Positions 1 through 7,998 are shown, counted from the first letter of the stretch. The stretch: DNA of 64,000 nt from Agromyces bauzanensis (GCF_014645655.1 NZ_BMMD01000002.1:186001-250000), one strand, 5' to 3'. Numbers and translations are program-made. Notes: generated from the letters alone by a model not told the origin.

Positions 1-1035
1 CCGGGCGCGACGCGCCTCGGCCGCCGCCTGACGCCGCCGGCGCACCTCGTCGGGCTGCATCCGCAGCGGTGCGATCGACGACCAGCCGGTCGTGCGCGAC
101 CCCGCGAGCACTCGGCGCGCGCGGGCGACGCGCCTGGCCGAGAACATCGCGGCGAGGGCGGCCGCGAACTCCCCGGGGATCGCGCCAGGGCGCTTGACGA
201 GCAGGTGCCGGATGGAGCGCAGCAGCGCGAGCGGGAGGAAGCTCAGCCAGTGCAACGGCACGAGGGCCGCGGGGGCGTACACGAGCCGGCGGTGCAACTC
301 GGCGGCACGCGCGGCCCGGGCGCGCCGGCGCACCGCGCGTCCGCGGCCGTCACCTGCGGGGCCCGCCACGCCGTCGGCGGCGAAGCGCACGCGCGCGTCG
401 GGCACGACGGCGACGCGATGCCCGGCGAGGCGCGCACGCACGCCGAGGTCGAGGGCGTCGTCGGCCGTCGGCAGCACGGGATCGAAGCCGTCGAGTGCCC
501 GCCAGACGGTGTGGCGCACGAGCATGGCGGCGGGGTCGAGTCCGAGCACGTCGCTGAGGCGGTCATGCTGACCCTGGTCGAGTTCGCCGGCGACGATGGG
601 AACGCTGCGGCCGAGGCGCGTCAGCGTGCGACCCAGCCCGGCGATCCGTTCGGGCTCGTCCCACTCCATGAGCTTCGGCCCCGCCGCGGCGACCGACCTC
701 GCGGTCTCGAGGGTCGCGACGAGGGCGGCGAGCGCGTCGGGCGCGGGTGCGGAGTCCTCGGCGAGGAGCCAGAGCGCGTCGGCGTCGGAGGCCGGGGCCT
801 CGAGCACGCGCTCACCGGCACGCACGGCCTCGCCGAAGCTCAGCGCCTCCTGCACCTCGACGACGTGGGTCGCCCCGGCCGCAGCGGCCTGCTCGCGCGC
901 CTCGGCGTCGGCCGCGGTGAGCACGACGACGAGCGCATCGAGCTTCCGCACCTGCGACCGGATGCCGTCGAGGGTGCTGGCGAGGTGGTCGCCGCCGTGA
1001 CGTACGACGAGGACGGCGGTGACTCTGGGGAACAT
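1..1035 (-). CDS. Glycosyltransferase family 2, 3' end outside the window
   Basis: Reads leftward from ATG at 1035 and stays open to the left edge (345 codons), so the C-terminus is missing. The N-terminus (MFPRVTAVLVVRHGGDHL) and a following DALVVVLTAADAE strand look like the nucleotide-binding half of a GT-A fold. WLLAEDSAPAPDALAAL resembles the acidic metal/sugar-nucleotide region of family 2 enzymes. A basic stretch and a hydrophobic segment (LHWLSFLPLALL) follow at about residues 240-290. It probably transfers a sugar to a cell-envelope glycan; donor and acceptor cannot be told. A TAGGCT -10 box ends 7 bases before the ATG, so the mRNA is probably leaderless. It lies downstream of whiB2 on the same strand, with a strong hairpin between them. 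Family assignment is fairly sure; specificity is unknown. Confidence 0.75.
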   Translation of the reverse strand, partial: MFPRVTAVLVVRHGGDHLASTLDGIRSQVRKLDALVVVLTAADAEAREQAAAAGATHVVEVQEALSFGEAVRAGERVLEAPASDADALWLLAEDSAPAPDALAALVATLETARSVAAAGPKLMEWDEPERIAGLGRTLTRLGRSVPIVAGELDQGQHDRLSDVLGLDPAAMLVRHTVWRALDGFDPVLPTADDALDLGVRARLAGHRVAVVPDARVRFAADGVAGPAGDGRGRAVRRRARAARAAELHRRLVYAPAALVPLHWLSFLPLALLRSIRHLLVKRPGAIPGEFAAALAAMFSARRVARARRVLAGSRTTGWSSIAPLRMQPDEVRRRRQAAAEARRAR

Positions 1036-1042
1036 CGGGGCC

Positions 1043-1048
1043 AGCCTA
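1043..1048 (-). promoter_or_regulatory. -10 box of a leaderless transcript
   Basis: On the minus strand TAGGCT lies 7 bases before the ATG at 1035. That places the expected transcription start at or next to the start codon, and no Shine-Dalgarno sequence fits. No convincing -35 box is visible. Confidence 0.5.
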
Positions 1049-1097
1049 AGCGGCCCGCGTCGCGGCATCCGGAACCGGGCCGGGCGAGCCATGAAAC

Positions 1098-1139
1098 GGG
1101 CGTCCGTGCCGTGACCCCCCGATCACGCCACGGACGCCC
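1098..1139 (-). terminator. Large hairpin after whiB2
   Basis: GGGCGTCCGTG (1098-1108) pairs perfectly with CACGGACGCCC (1129-1139). Inside it GTGA pairs with TCAC around a CCCCCCGA loop. It lies 49 bases after the whiB2 stop, in the direction of transcription, and before the leaderless glycosyltransferase. That is where a terminator is expected. There is no T-tract, which is common in high-GC actinobacteria. Confidence 0.6.
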
Positions 1140-1187
1140 GGCCCGCGTCATGCCCGGCGCGGACTCCCGCCCGCACCGGGCACGACG

Positions 1188-1508
1188 TCACACGGCGCGC
1201 TTGCGGAGCTTGCGACGCTCGCGTTCCGACAGGCCGCCCCAGATGCCGAATCGCTCGTCGTTCGCGAGTGCGTACTCCAGGCACTCGCCGCGCACCTCGC
1301 ATCCGGTGCAGATCTTCTTCGCGTCCCGCGTGGAGCCGCCCTTCTCAGGGAAGAACGCCTCGGGATCGGTTTGCGCACACAATGCGTCGCTCTGCCATGC
1401 CAACGGATTCTCGTCGTCTGCCCCCGGACGAACCCCCGGAACGCCCAGTCTCACCGGATCGACGAACCAATCGTCAGGTACTCCAGAACGATATTCAGGA
1501 TTGCCCAT
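1188..1508 (-). CDS. whiB2: WhiB-family iron-sulfur transcription factor (WhiB2/WhmD type)
   Basis: This 106-residue protein has the four WhiB cysteines (C44, C67, C70, C76 in the spacing C-x22-C-x2-C-x5-C) that hold a [4Fe-4S] cluster. It also has the GIWGG turn (88-92) and a basic tail (ERERRKLRKR). In related actinobacteria such proteins bind the primary sigma factor and regulate septation or differentiation, often together with WhiA. The start at 1508 was chosen because GGGAG lies 5 bases upstream and because the predicted transcription start is near 1551. A longer reading from 1559 (TTG) or 1553 (ATG) would begin at or before the transcript. The WhiB2 subgroup is inferred from overall similarity. 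Confidence 0.93.
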   Translation of the reverse strand: MGNPEYRSGVPDDWFVDPVRLGVPGVRPGADDENPLAWQSDALCAQTDPEAFFPEKGGSTRDAKKICTGCEVRGECLEYALANDERFGIWGGLSERERRKLRKRAV

Positions 1509-1557
1509 ATCGTCTCCCACCCAGTTGTACCGACCACCCGAAGGGTGTGTCATGACC

Positions 1558-1575
1558 AATTACACCGGTGTAATT
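1558..1575. promoter_or_regulatory. Perfect 18-bp palindrome over the whiB2 -10 box, probable operator
   Basis: AATTACACCGGTGTAATT is a perfect two-fold palindrome covering the -10 box and about two thirds of the spacer of the whiB2 promoter. A dimeric repressor bound here would block RNA polymerase. Which protein binds is unknown. The ACAC/GTGT halves slightly recall the GACAC core of WhiA sites, but the palindromic form suggests a classical helix-turn-helix dimer. Confidence 0.55.
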
Positions 1576-1587
1576 CGCGACAGTCAA
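1559..1587 (-). promoter_or_regulatory. whiB2 promoter (TTGACT-17-TGTAAT)
   Basis: On the minus strand TTGACT (1587-1582) is followed after exactly 17 bases by TGTAAT (1564-1559). This is the best sigma-70-like promoter in the window. Transcription should start near 1551, giving a leader of about 40 bases that contains GGGAG just before the ATG at 1508. Confidence 0.7.
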
Positions 1588-1716
1588 GTCGCAGATCGTA
1601 AACCCTCAAGCGCCAATCGAGGCTTCAACCCGGGCGCGACACGCCGACGGTGTTCCGCAGACGTTATGTTCTGCAGGGCGCTCGATGTCATCCCCCAGTC
1701 CGAGGGGCACGTTCCC

Positions 1717-2685
1717 TCAGTCGGCGGATGCCGCGCGGCGGGCCTCCCAGGCGCTGTCGACCATGTCGGCGAGCGTGTGCCGCATGCGCCAGTCGAGGTC
1801 GCGTGAGGCGAGTTCGCCCGACGCGACGATGCGAGCGGGGTCGCCGGGGCGGCGCGGGCCGACCTCGGGCGTGAACTCGATGCCCGTGACGGCCGCGACG
1901 GTGCGCATGATCTCCCCGACCGAGACGCCGTCGCCCGAGCCGAGGTTGTACACGGGCTCGAGCGCGTCGCCGGCGTCGAGCCGCCGCGCGGCGACCACGT
2001 GCGCGGCGGCGAGGTCGGCGACGTGGAGGTAGTCGCGCACGCAGGTGCCATCGGGCGTCGGGTAGTCGTCACCGTTGATCCGCGGCGTGCGGCCCTCGAG
2101 GAGCGCGTCGAAGATGAGCGGGAAGAGGTTGTGCGGGCTCACGTCGTAGACCTCGGTCGTGCCGGATCCGACGACGTTGAAGTAGCGCAGGCTGGTGTGC
2201 GCCAGTCCGGTCGCGCGCGCCTGGTCGGCGAGCAGCCACTCGCCGATGAGCTTGGACTCGCCGTACGGCGACTCGGGATGCCGCTCCGTGTCCTCCATGA
2301 CGAGGTCGACGTCGGGCGTGCCGTAGACGGCGGCGCTCGACGAGAACACGATGCGCTCGACGCCCGTGGCCTCCATGGCCGCGAGCAGGGTCGCCGTGCC
2401 GGTCACGTTCTGCTGGTAGGTGTGCAGCGGCCGGCTGACCGAGACGCCCGCGTACTTGAAGCCGGCGAGGTGCACCACGCCCTGCACGTCGAAGCGCTTG
2501 ATGGTGGCCTCGAGCTGCGCCCCGTCGAGGATCGTGCCCTGCACGAACGGCGTGGCCGGCGGGAGGAACGCGTGCCGGCCGCTCGAGAAGTCATCGACGA
2601 CGACCGCGTCGATCCCCTGCTCCGCGAACGCCCGCACGACGTGTGCGCCGATGTATCCGGCGCCTCCCGTGACCATCCAGCTCAT
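1717..2685 (-). CDS. galE: UDP-glucose 4-epimerase
   Basis: This 322-residue enzyme interconverts UDP-glucose and UDP-galactose and so supplies galactose for envelope glycans. The N-terminus MVTGGAGYIGAHVV is the GxxGxxG NAD-binding motif of extended short-chain dehydrogenases. The catalytic Y-x3-K is visible in SPYGESKLIGEW. Further hallmarks are VHLAGFKYAGVSV, FSSSAAVYG and RDYLHVADLAAAHV. The length is slightly shorter than the usual 330-340. The start at 2685 has GGAGGG 7 bases upstream; a longer in-frame reading has no such site. It stands alone between whiB2 and a small membrane protein gene. Broader substrates (UDP-GlcNAc) cannot be excluded. Confidence 0.92.
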   Translation of the reverse strand: MSWMVTGGAGYIGAHVVRAFAEQGIDAVVVDDFSSGRHAFLPPATPFVQGTILDGAQLEATIKRFDVQGVVHLAGFKYAGVSVSRPLHTYQQNVTGTATLLAAMEATGVERIVFSSSAAVYGTPDVDLVMEDTERHPESPYGESKLIGEWLLADQARATGLAHTSLRYFNVVGSGTTEVYDVSPHNLFPLIFDALLEGRTPRINGDDYPTPDGTCVRDYLHVADLAAAHVVAARRLDAGDALEPVYNLGSGDGVSVGEIMRTVAAVTGIEFTPEVGPRRPGDPARIVASGELASRDLDWRMRHTLADMVDSAWEARRAASAD

Positions 2686-2779
2686 GTTCCCGCCCTCCGC
2701 GCGGGGCGGACCCCTGCGCTCACTCGATCGTAGTGAGCGCGGGTACCGGGATGACGGATGCCTCCGGCCCGGAGTTCGC

Positions 2780-2929
2780 TCAGACGGCGCGGGTCGGCAG
2801 GTTCTCCGCGTGCCGGTTGCGGTCGCGGATCTCGGGCCGTCCGTAGCCATCGCCTTCGAGGCGCAGCAGCGTGGCGAGCACACCCCACCCGGCGAGGCCC
2901 GCGATGACGAGGAAGACGACGATGCTCAT
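2780..2929 (-). CDS. Small single-span membrane protein, unknown function
   Basis: A 49-residue reading frame starts MSIVVFLVIAGLAGWGVLA, one hydrophobic span of about 18 residues. A short charged tail (RLEGDGYGRPEIRDRN) follows, probably cytoplasmic. GGAG lies 13 bases before the ATG, somewhat far. It is transcribed divergently from the GlxA-type regulator at 3015 and shares with it a spacer rich in repeated TGGCAGA sites, so that regulator may control it. I recognise no family. It could also be a chance frame, but the clean hydrophobic N-terminus and position favour a real gene. Confidence 0.55.
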   Translation of the reverse strand: MSIVVFLVIAGLAGWGVLATLLRLEGDGYGRPEIRDRNRHAENLPTRAV

Positions 2930-3001
2930 GGCAGAAACTGTACTCCTTGCAACATCCTGCCGATAGTGGCAGAGTGACGGATGAACGACCTCTTTCTGCC
3001 A
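2929..3001. promoter_or_regulatory. Repeated TGGCAGA sites between divergent genes, probable GlxA-regulator operator
   Basis: TGGCAGAAA at 2929-2937 is mirrored exactly by TTTCTGCCA at 2993-3001. Between them CTGCC-GATAGT-GGCAG (2957-2972) supplies two more half sites. One of them reads TGGCAGAG. Four related half sites in 73 bp between a divergent pair fit a DNA-looping AraC-family regulator acting on itself and on the neighbour. Confidence 0.5.
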
Positions 3002-3014
3002 TTCGGAGGAACCC

Positions 3015-3971
3015 GTGCTCCAGAGCATCGCCTGCATCGCCCTCCCCCAGATGGCGCCGTTCGAATTCGGCGTGATCTGTGAGGTCTTCGGCATCGACCG
3101 CAGAGAGCACGGCGGGCCGACCTTCGACTTCCACGTGGTCGCCGCCGATCCCGGTCCGATCCCGACGAAGCTCGGATTCGACGTCGTGGTGAAGGAGGGG
3201 CTCGACTTCGCGTACGAGGCCGACCTCGTCGCGGTGCCCGCCTCGCTGATCGACTCGCCCGCCGACGAGCGTGTGCTCGACGTCATCCGCCACGCCGTCG
3301 ACCGCGGCGCCTGGGTGCTCTCGGTGTGCTCGGGCGCGTTCACGCTCGGTCATGCCGGGGTGCTCGACGGCCGGCGGTCGACGACGCACTGGATGTACTC
3401 CGACACGATGGCGCGCATGTTCCCCAAGACCGAGGTCGACCCCGACGTGCTCTTCGTGCAGGACGGCAAGGTCGTCACGGGCGCCGGCACCGCCGCGGGC
3501 ATCGACGCCGCGCTGCACATCGTGCGCACCGAGCTCGGGGCGAGCGCGGCGAACATCGTGGCGCGCCGCATGGTCGTGCCGCCGCAGCGCGACGGCGGAC
3601 AGTCGCAGTTCATCCAGACGCCCGTGCCCGACCGCGGCAGCGACTCGTTCGCGAAGGTCACCGAGTGGATGCTCGAGCACCTCGACCAGGACCTCACGGT
3701 CGACCTGCTCGCCCGCAAGGCACTCATGTCGCCGCGCACGTTCGCCAGGCGGTTCCGCGCCGAAACGGGCACGACGCCCAACGCGTGGCTCAACCGTCAG
3801 CGCCTGCTGCGTGCCCAGCAACTGCTCGAGGAGACATCCCTCACCCTCGAGGAGATCGCCCGCGAGACCGGCTTCGGCGCCGCCGCCGTCATGCGGCACC
3901 ACTTCCTCAAGGTGCTGCAGACCACGCCCACCCGGTACCGACGGCTGTTCGGCGTGAGGGCGGCCGGCTGA
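3015..3971 (+). CDS. GlxA-type AraC-family transcriptional regulator
   Basis: A 318-residue protein with two domains. Residues 1-190 form a DJ-1/PfpI-like fold, with the nucleophile-elbow-like sequence LSVCSGAFTLGHAGVLDGRRSTTHW and the VVTGAGTAAGIDAALH segment typical of GlxA regulators. Residues about 210-315 hold two AraC helix-turn-helix units (LLARKALMSPRTFARRFR and TLEEIARETGFGAAAVMRHHF). The first domain probably senses a small ligand and is not expected to be an active protease. GTG at 3015 has GGAGGA 6 bases upstream. The upstream spacer carries repeated TGGCAGA sites suggesting autoregulation. The ligand is unknown. Confidence 0.88.
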   Translation: MLQSIACIALPQMAPFEFGVICEVFGIDRREHGGPTFDFHVVAADPGPIPTKLGFDVVVKEGLDFAYEADLVAVPASLIDSPADERVLDVIRHAVDRGAWVLSVCSGAFTLGHAGVLDGRRSTTHWMYSDTMARMFPKTEVDPDVLFVQDGKVVTGAGTAAGIDAALHIVRTELGASAANIVARRMVVPPQRDGGQSQFIQTPVPDRGSDSFAKVTEWMLEHLDQDLTVDLLARKALMSPRTFARRFRAETGTTPNAWLNRQRLLRAQQLLEETSLTLEEIARETGFGAAAVMRHHFLKVLQTTPTRYRRLFGVRAAG

Positions 3972-4033
3972 CCGGTCGCCGTGGCCGCCGAATCTCGTTC
4001 AACATCTGTTCGACACTCGCCAGCAGAGAGACC

Positions 4034-4234
4034 ATGGCCACCACGATCGGATTCCGCCCCGCCGCCGACGACGAGCGCATACTCCGCGAGGCGGCGCAGC
4101 CCGGCGAGAGCACATCCGACACGCTGCGCCGTGCGCTGCGTCTGCTGGATCACGAGCGCTGGCTGGACCAGTTCCGTATCGACGCCGACGCGCTGAGAGA
4201 AGAAGACGTCAACGCGGAGCCTGAAGCCTGGTGA
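4034..4234 (+). CDS. Antitoxin-like protein (ribbon-helix-helix type) of a PemK/MazF-type pair
   Basis: This 66-residue protein (MATTIGFRPAADDERILREA start) looks like a small ribbon-helix-helix antitoxin. It has a short N-terminal strand, two helices (DERILREAAQ and STSDTLRRALRLLDHERW) and an acidic flexible tail (ALREEDVNAEPEAW) of the kind that masks a toxin. AGAGAG lies 3-8 bases upstream of the ATG. Its stop overlaps the GTG of the next frame (GTGA), the usual coupling of antitoxin and toxin genes. That toxin is broken after 19 codons, so this antitoxin appears orphaned. Confidence 0.65.
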   Translation: MATTIGFRPAADDERILREAAQPGESTSDTLRRALRLLDHERWLDQFRIDADALREEDVNAEPEAW

Positions 4235-4290
4235 TCCGCGGCGCGGTCCACCGGATCGATCTGGGCCGGCCCCGCGGACAGGCATCGTAG
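4231..4290 (+). pseudogene. Truncated PemK/MazF-family toxin, only the first 19 codons left
   Basis: The reading frame starts at GTG overlapping the antitoxin stop and encodes VIRGAVHRIDLGRPRGQAS before a TAG. The start closely resembles the first strand of PemK/MazF toxins (M-I-R-G-x-V-x-R-I-D-L-G). The domain normally runs about 100-115 residues, so the catalytic core is absent. Nothing matching the rest of the family follows in any frame up to 4620 that I can see. Confidence 0.6.
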
Positions 4291-4619
4291 AGCGTGCGCG
4301 TGACGTTGCTCTCGTCGGCGTGTGGCCGTGGATGATCCACCGGCCGGAAGGCAGTTGGCGCGCGAGCTCGACGGCACGGAGGCTCGCAGCATCTCGCCTG
4401 GCCTCGAGGAGGGCGGTCAGCCGCGCGACTACGATTTCGCTGGTCGCGAGTCTCCCGCCCCTCCATGGTCGCGAGGATCTCGTCCACGATGATCACCGAG
4501 GAACAGCGGCGGGCTTCGGTCGCCGTTCACCGCCGGTCCCTCCGGTCGACACGGGGATTTCACGTGACGGAGTGAGGGTGGCGGCGAACCAACCGACCGT
4601 TCGCACGACTGGAGTTCAC
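4291..4619. other. 329 bases without an intact gene; possible decayed frame on the minus strand
   Basis: No gene with a start, ribosome site and sensible composition was found. On the minus strand, roughly 4450 down to 4260, one frame reads VVARLTALLEARRDAASLRA and then GRWIIHGH. It becomes ADESNVTRTLYDAC only after a one-base frame change. This looks like a frameshifted remnant of a small protein, but I do not recognise the family. The last 20 bases before 4620 hold the GGAG site of the next gene. Confidence 0.3.
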
Positions 4620-6506
4620 ATGCCACGCACCACGCGATCCGTCCTCGCGGTGGCTGCAGCCGCCGCGACCATCTTCGCCGCCACCCCGGCGGCCGCTGTG
4701 CCCGCCGAGCACGCCGTGCCGGCGAGTTCTGGGAACGCGGCGCAACCAGTGCCTGCCGCCGAGCTGCTCACCGACCCGTTCCTCCAGGCGCCGACCGAAT
4801 CGGGCGTCACGGTCGTCTGGTTCACCGAATTCGAAGGCTCCCAGCATGCCGTGTTGCTGGGTGACGCCGTCGCCGACCTCCAGGGCAAGGCCCTCGCGCA
4901 GGCCGTGCACAAGCCGAACCTCGCCGACGTCCGCGCCGTTCGGGCGACCACGACACAGCTCAGCCGCACCGCCGAGGACGCGGCATCCAACATCCCCGCC
5001 GACGAGAAGCCCACCGCCGAGCTGGGCATCGTCGACCGCGCCATCTGGCGGCATGAGGCCGTGGTCACCGGCCTCGAGCCCGGTCGGCAGCTGCCGTACC
5101 GGGTCGTGAGCCTGCATGGGCAGCAGTTCACGGCGTCTGAGACCTTCACGCTGCAGCCGGCGCCGGCCGCGGGTGAAGGCACCAAGATCCTCCTCACCTC
5201 CGACCACCAAGCCATGGTGAACACCCCGGCGAACCTGCAGCTCGCGGCCGAGACGATCGGCGACATCGGAGCGGTGTTCGTGGCCGGCGACCTCGTGAAC
5301 GTCCCCGACCGGGCGTCGGAGTGGTTCGACGACACTCGAGGCAGCGCGTTCTTCGCCGTGCTGCAGGGCAACGGCGGCCGCGCCTCGACCGGCGGCACCG
5401 TCTACGAGGGAGCTCCGATCATCCAGAACGCGCCACTGTTCACCGCCATCGGCAACCACGAGGTGCAGGGCCGGCGGGATGGCGCGACGAGCCTGGGCGC
5501 GTCGTTCAGCGCGGCTGTGCCGCGCGAGGTCGCCGAGGCCGAGTACGAGAAGGTCGCGGCTGAGGTGAACCCGAGCGGGGACTCCGAGGTGAAGGCTGCG
5601 TGGATCGAGGGCAACTCCTTCTCGACGCGCACGTACGAGGAGATCTTCACCCTGCCGACCAGCGAAGCCGGCGGTGAGACCTACTATGCGACGACGTTCG
5701 GCGACGTCCGCCTCGTCTCGCTGTACTCGACCCGCATCTGGCGCGGCACGAGGGCGAACCCCGACCCGGCGGCCCGCACCGCGACATCCCGGTACCAGGA
5801 GGCCGCCGCGAACCTCGGCGACCCGCTGGCGCAAGGGTACGGCGAGCACATCTTCGAAGCGATCGACGCGTCGAGCGAGCAGTACGCGTGGCTGCAGGAC
5901 GAGCTCGCGAGCGATGAGTTCCAGGACGCGAAGTATCGCGTCGTCATCCTGCACGAGGGCCCGCAGGGCGTCGGCGACAACGTGATGCCACAGTTCGCCG
6001 ACCCCGAGCGCATCGAAGAGCACAACGACGCGGGCGACCTCGTCGGCGTGCGCTACGAGTATCCGGCCACCCGGAACGAGCTGCTGTACGATCTGCAGCC
6101 GCTGCTCGAGGACGCCGGCGTCGATCTCGTGCAGAACGGTCACTCCCACCTGTGGAACCGCTTCGTCAGCGACAACGGCACGACCAACTGGATCGAGACC
6201 TCCAACACCGGGAACAGCTACGGCGCCTACCACCCGCTCTCGGGCCGGTTCCGCCCGGTGCCACCGGCACCGTGGGACACGTCGAACTACCTTGCGCAAG
6301 GCAACCCCGGCGGCCTCGAGCCGATCGTGCCGACCGAGAATCCGTTGCTGGCGGCGGATGGCACGCCGCAGCCATTCGTGCAGTCCAACGATCACGTCGT
6401 GTTCACCGTGTTCGACACGGCGACCGGCGAGGTGACCAGCTACGCCGCGAACGTCACGGAAGGCGAGCAGCCGACGATGCTCGACCGGTTCACGATCGGC
6501 GGCTGA
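4620..6506 (+). CDS. Secreted calcineurin-like metallophosphoesterase with N-terminal fibronectin-like domain
   Basis: A 628-residue protein with a clear signal peptide: MPRTTRS, a hydrophobic alanine-rich core, then ATPAAAVPA. After it comes a purple-acid-phosphatase-like N-terminal domain (DPFLQAPTESGVTVVWFTEF to about residue 180). The metal-binding motifs follow in order: ILLTSDHQ, GAVFVAGDLVN, FTAIGNHEV, VVILHEGP and VQNGHSHLWNR. These match the D, GDxx, GNHE, H and GHSH ligands of binuclear metallophosphatases. It probably removes phosphate from organic phosphates outside the cell; the exact substrate is unknown. GGAG lies 5 bases before ATG 4620. No sortase or membrane anchor is seen, so it is probably released. 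Confidence 0.85.
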   Translation: MPRTTRSVLAVAAAAATIFAATPAAAVPAEHAVPASSGNAAQPVPAAELLTDPFLQAPTESGVTVVWFTEFEGSQHAVLLGDAVADLQGKALAQAVHKPNLADVRAVRATTTQLSRTAEDAASNIPADEKPTAELGIVDRAIWRHEAVVTGLEPGRQLPYRVVSLHGQQFTASETFTLQPAPAAGEGTKILLTSDHQAMVNTPANLQLAAETIGDIGAVFVAGDLVNVPDRASEWFDDTRGSAFFAVLQGNGGRASTGGTVYEGAPIIQNAPLFTAIGNHEVQGRRDGATSLGASFSAAVPREVAEAEYEKVAAEVNPSGDSEVKAAWIEGNSFSTRTYEEIFTLPTSEAGGETYYATTFGDVRLVSLYSTRIWRGTRANPDPAARTATSRYQEAAANLGDPLAQGYGEHIFEAIDASSEQYAWLQDELASDEFQDAKYRVVILHEGPQGVGDNVMPQFADPERIEEHNDAGDLVGVRYEYPATRNELLYDLQPLLEDAGVDLVQNGHSHLWNRFVSDNGTTNWIETSNTGNSYGAYHPLSGRFRPVPPAPWDTSNYLAQGNPGGLEPIVPTENPLLAADGTPQPFVQSNDHVVFTVFDTATGEVTSYAANVTEGEQPTMLDRFTIGG

Positions 6507-6653
6507 ACCCGGCGATGACGCGGGATCCATCGAGGTGGGTACTCCCGAGGCTCGGGTCGAACTGGTCGTCGTGACGTGTCCGAGCGGGTTCGTGGTGGTC
6601 GTCTCCGTGCCCCCGGAGCCGTACGTGGCGGGGATGGATCCCCTGCGAACCCG

Positions 6654-7898
6654 TCAGGCCGCGCCGGCGCCGGTCGTCGCGACCCACGCGATCCCGTCGC
6701 CGGTGATCACGAGCTCGCGCTCCTCGGGCGTGACGTAGACCGCGGCGCCCCGGCCGAGGCTCGCCGCACCGGTCGCGCCACCCAGGTGCAGCGCTCCGCC
6801 CTCCGCAAGCACGATGGCCGGCCCGTCGATCGCGACGCCCGCGGCATCCGCCCCCGGCTCGGCCCGGTACAGCACGAAGTCGGGCACGTCGGGACGGAAC
6901 GCGACGACCCCCGGCCCCACGGGTTCGGGCGGGAGCCGCGGCGCGTCGAGCGGCGTGAAGTCGAGCACGTCGATGAGTTCGGTCACGTCGATGTGCTTGG
7001 GCGTGAGCCCGCCCCGGAGCACGTTGTCGCTCGCGGCCATGAGCTCGATGCCGAGGCCGTCGAGATAGGCGTGGATGTTGCCCGCTGCGAGGTAGAGCGC
7101 CTCGCCGCGGTGCAGCCGCACCCGATTGAGCAGCAGCGAGATCACGATGCCCGGGTCGCCGGGATACGTCTCGGCCAGCGAAGACACCGTCTCGAACGAC
7201 AGGGCGTACGGCGACCGCCGTGCCTCGTCGGACGCCGCGAGCGCCGTCACCCGCTCGACGACCCACGCCGCCTCGCCGGTGTCGCCGCCGCGACCGTCGC
7301 GCAGCAGCCACTCGACCGTGTCGCGGAGCGGATCGGCGCCGGCCAGGTGCGCCTCGAGCAGGTCGAGGGCGCCGGGCTCGGGAGATGCGGACGCGGCATC
7401 CGCCTCGCGGAGCACCTCGATCACACCGCGCACCTCGTCGAGCGGACGGAACCCCGAGAGCGCGTCGAACGTCTCGCTCACGGCGACGATGAGCTCGGGC
7501 TTGTGGTGCTGGTCGCGGAAGTTGCGATCGTAGGCGTCGATCGGGACCCCGTCGGCCTCCTCGCGCGCGAAGCCGGCACGCGCCTGCTCAGGGGTCGGGT
7601 GCGCCTGCAACGAGAGCGGTGCGGCCGCCGCGAGCAGCTTCAACAGGAACGGCAGGCTCGTGCCTCGGGCCGCCAGCCCGGGGCCGAGGGCCCGCTCAGG
7701 TTCGGCGGCGATCCACGCCGCCAGGTCGGGGTGGCCGACGGACGCCTCGTCCACGATCTTCGAGGGCGATCCGGGGTGCGCGCCGAGCCAGAGCTCCGCC
7801 TCGGGCCCCCCTGACCGCGGTTGCCCTCGGAAGACGGCGATCGCACTCGTGGATCCCCACGCATAGTCGCGTGGAGTGTTGTCGATCGCTACGAACAT
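6654..7898 (-). CDS. manA: Mannose-6-phosphate isomerase, class I
   Basis: This 414-residue zinc enzyme interconverts fructose-6-phosphate and mannose-6-phosphate, the entry to GDP-mannose. Family hallmarks are the N-terminal MFVAIDNTPRDYAWGS, the SLQAHPTPEQA metal-ligand segment, DQHHKPELIVAV with its histidine and glutamate ligands, and the late AASDNVLRGGLTPKHIDV signature carrying the conserved arginine. The start at 7898 fits the usual beginning of the protein and has AAGGGG 9 bases upstream. It is convergent with the phosphoesterase and divergent from the O-antigen-ligase-like gene at 8012. It can feed the gmd genes further right in this window. Confidence 0.93.
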   Translation of the reverse strand: MFVAIDNTPRDYAWGSTSAIAVFRGQPRSGGPEAELWLGAHPGSPSKIVDEASVGHPDLAAWIAAEPERALGPGLAARGTSLPFLLKLLAAAAPLSLQAHPTPEQARAGFAREEADGVPIDAYDRNFRDQHHKPELIVAVSETFDALSGFRPLDEVRGVIEVLREADAASASPEPGALDLLEAHLAGADPLRDTVEWLLRDGRGGDTGEAAWVVERVTALAASDEARRSPYALSFETVSSLAETYPGDPGIVISLLLNRVRLHRGEALYLAAGNIHAYLDGLGIELMAASDNVLRGGLTPKHIDVTELIDVLDFTPLDAPRLPPEPVGPGVVAFRPDVPDFVLYRAEPGADAAGVAIDGPAIVLAEGGALHLGGATGAASLGRGAAVYVTPEERELVITGDGIAWVATTGAGAA

Positions 7899-7998
7899 GC
7901 CGGACGGCCCCTTCCCAGACGCTGGGTCCAATTTAGCAACGGCTCCGTCGCCCTCCCGAGCCGACCCCGGCTGCCCGCGGTCGCGCCTCCCTGCGCGC

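Noticed and set aside
2682..3902. Long minus-strand frame (406 codons) over the GlxA-type regulator
   Set aside because: It is the antisense shadow of a gene with clear DJ-1 and AraC domains. Its translation is low-complexity and has no family features.
6522..6642. Inverted repeat GGGATCCATC (6522-6531) and GATGGATCCC (6633-6642) between the phosphoesterase and manA
   Set aside because: The arms are 101 bases apart with nothing recognisable between them. It is too distant for a terminator and has no sign of mobile-element ends such as target duplications or a transposase.
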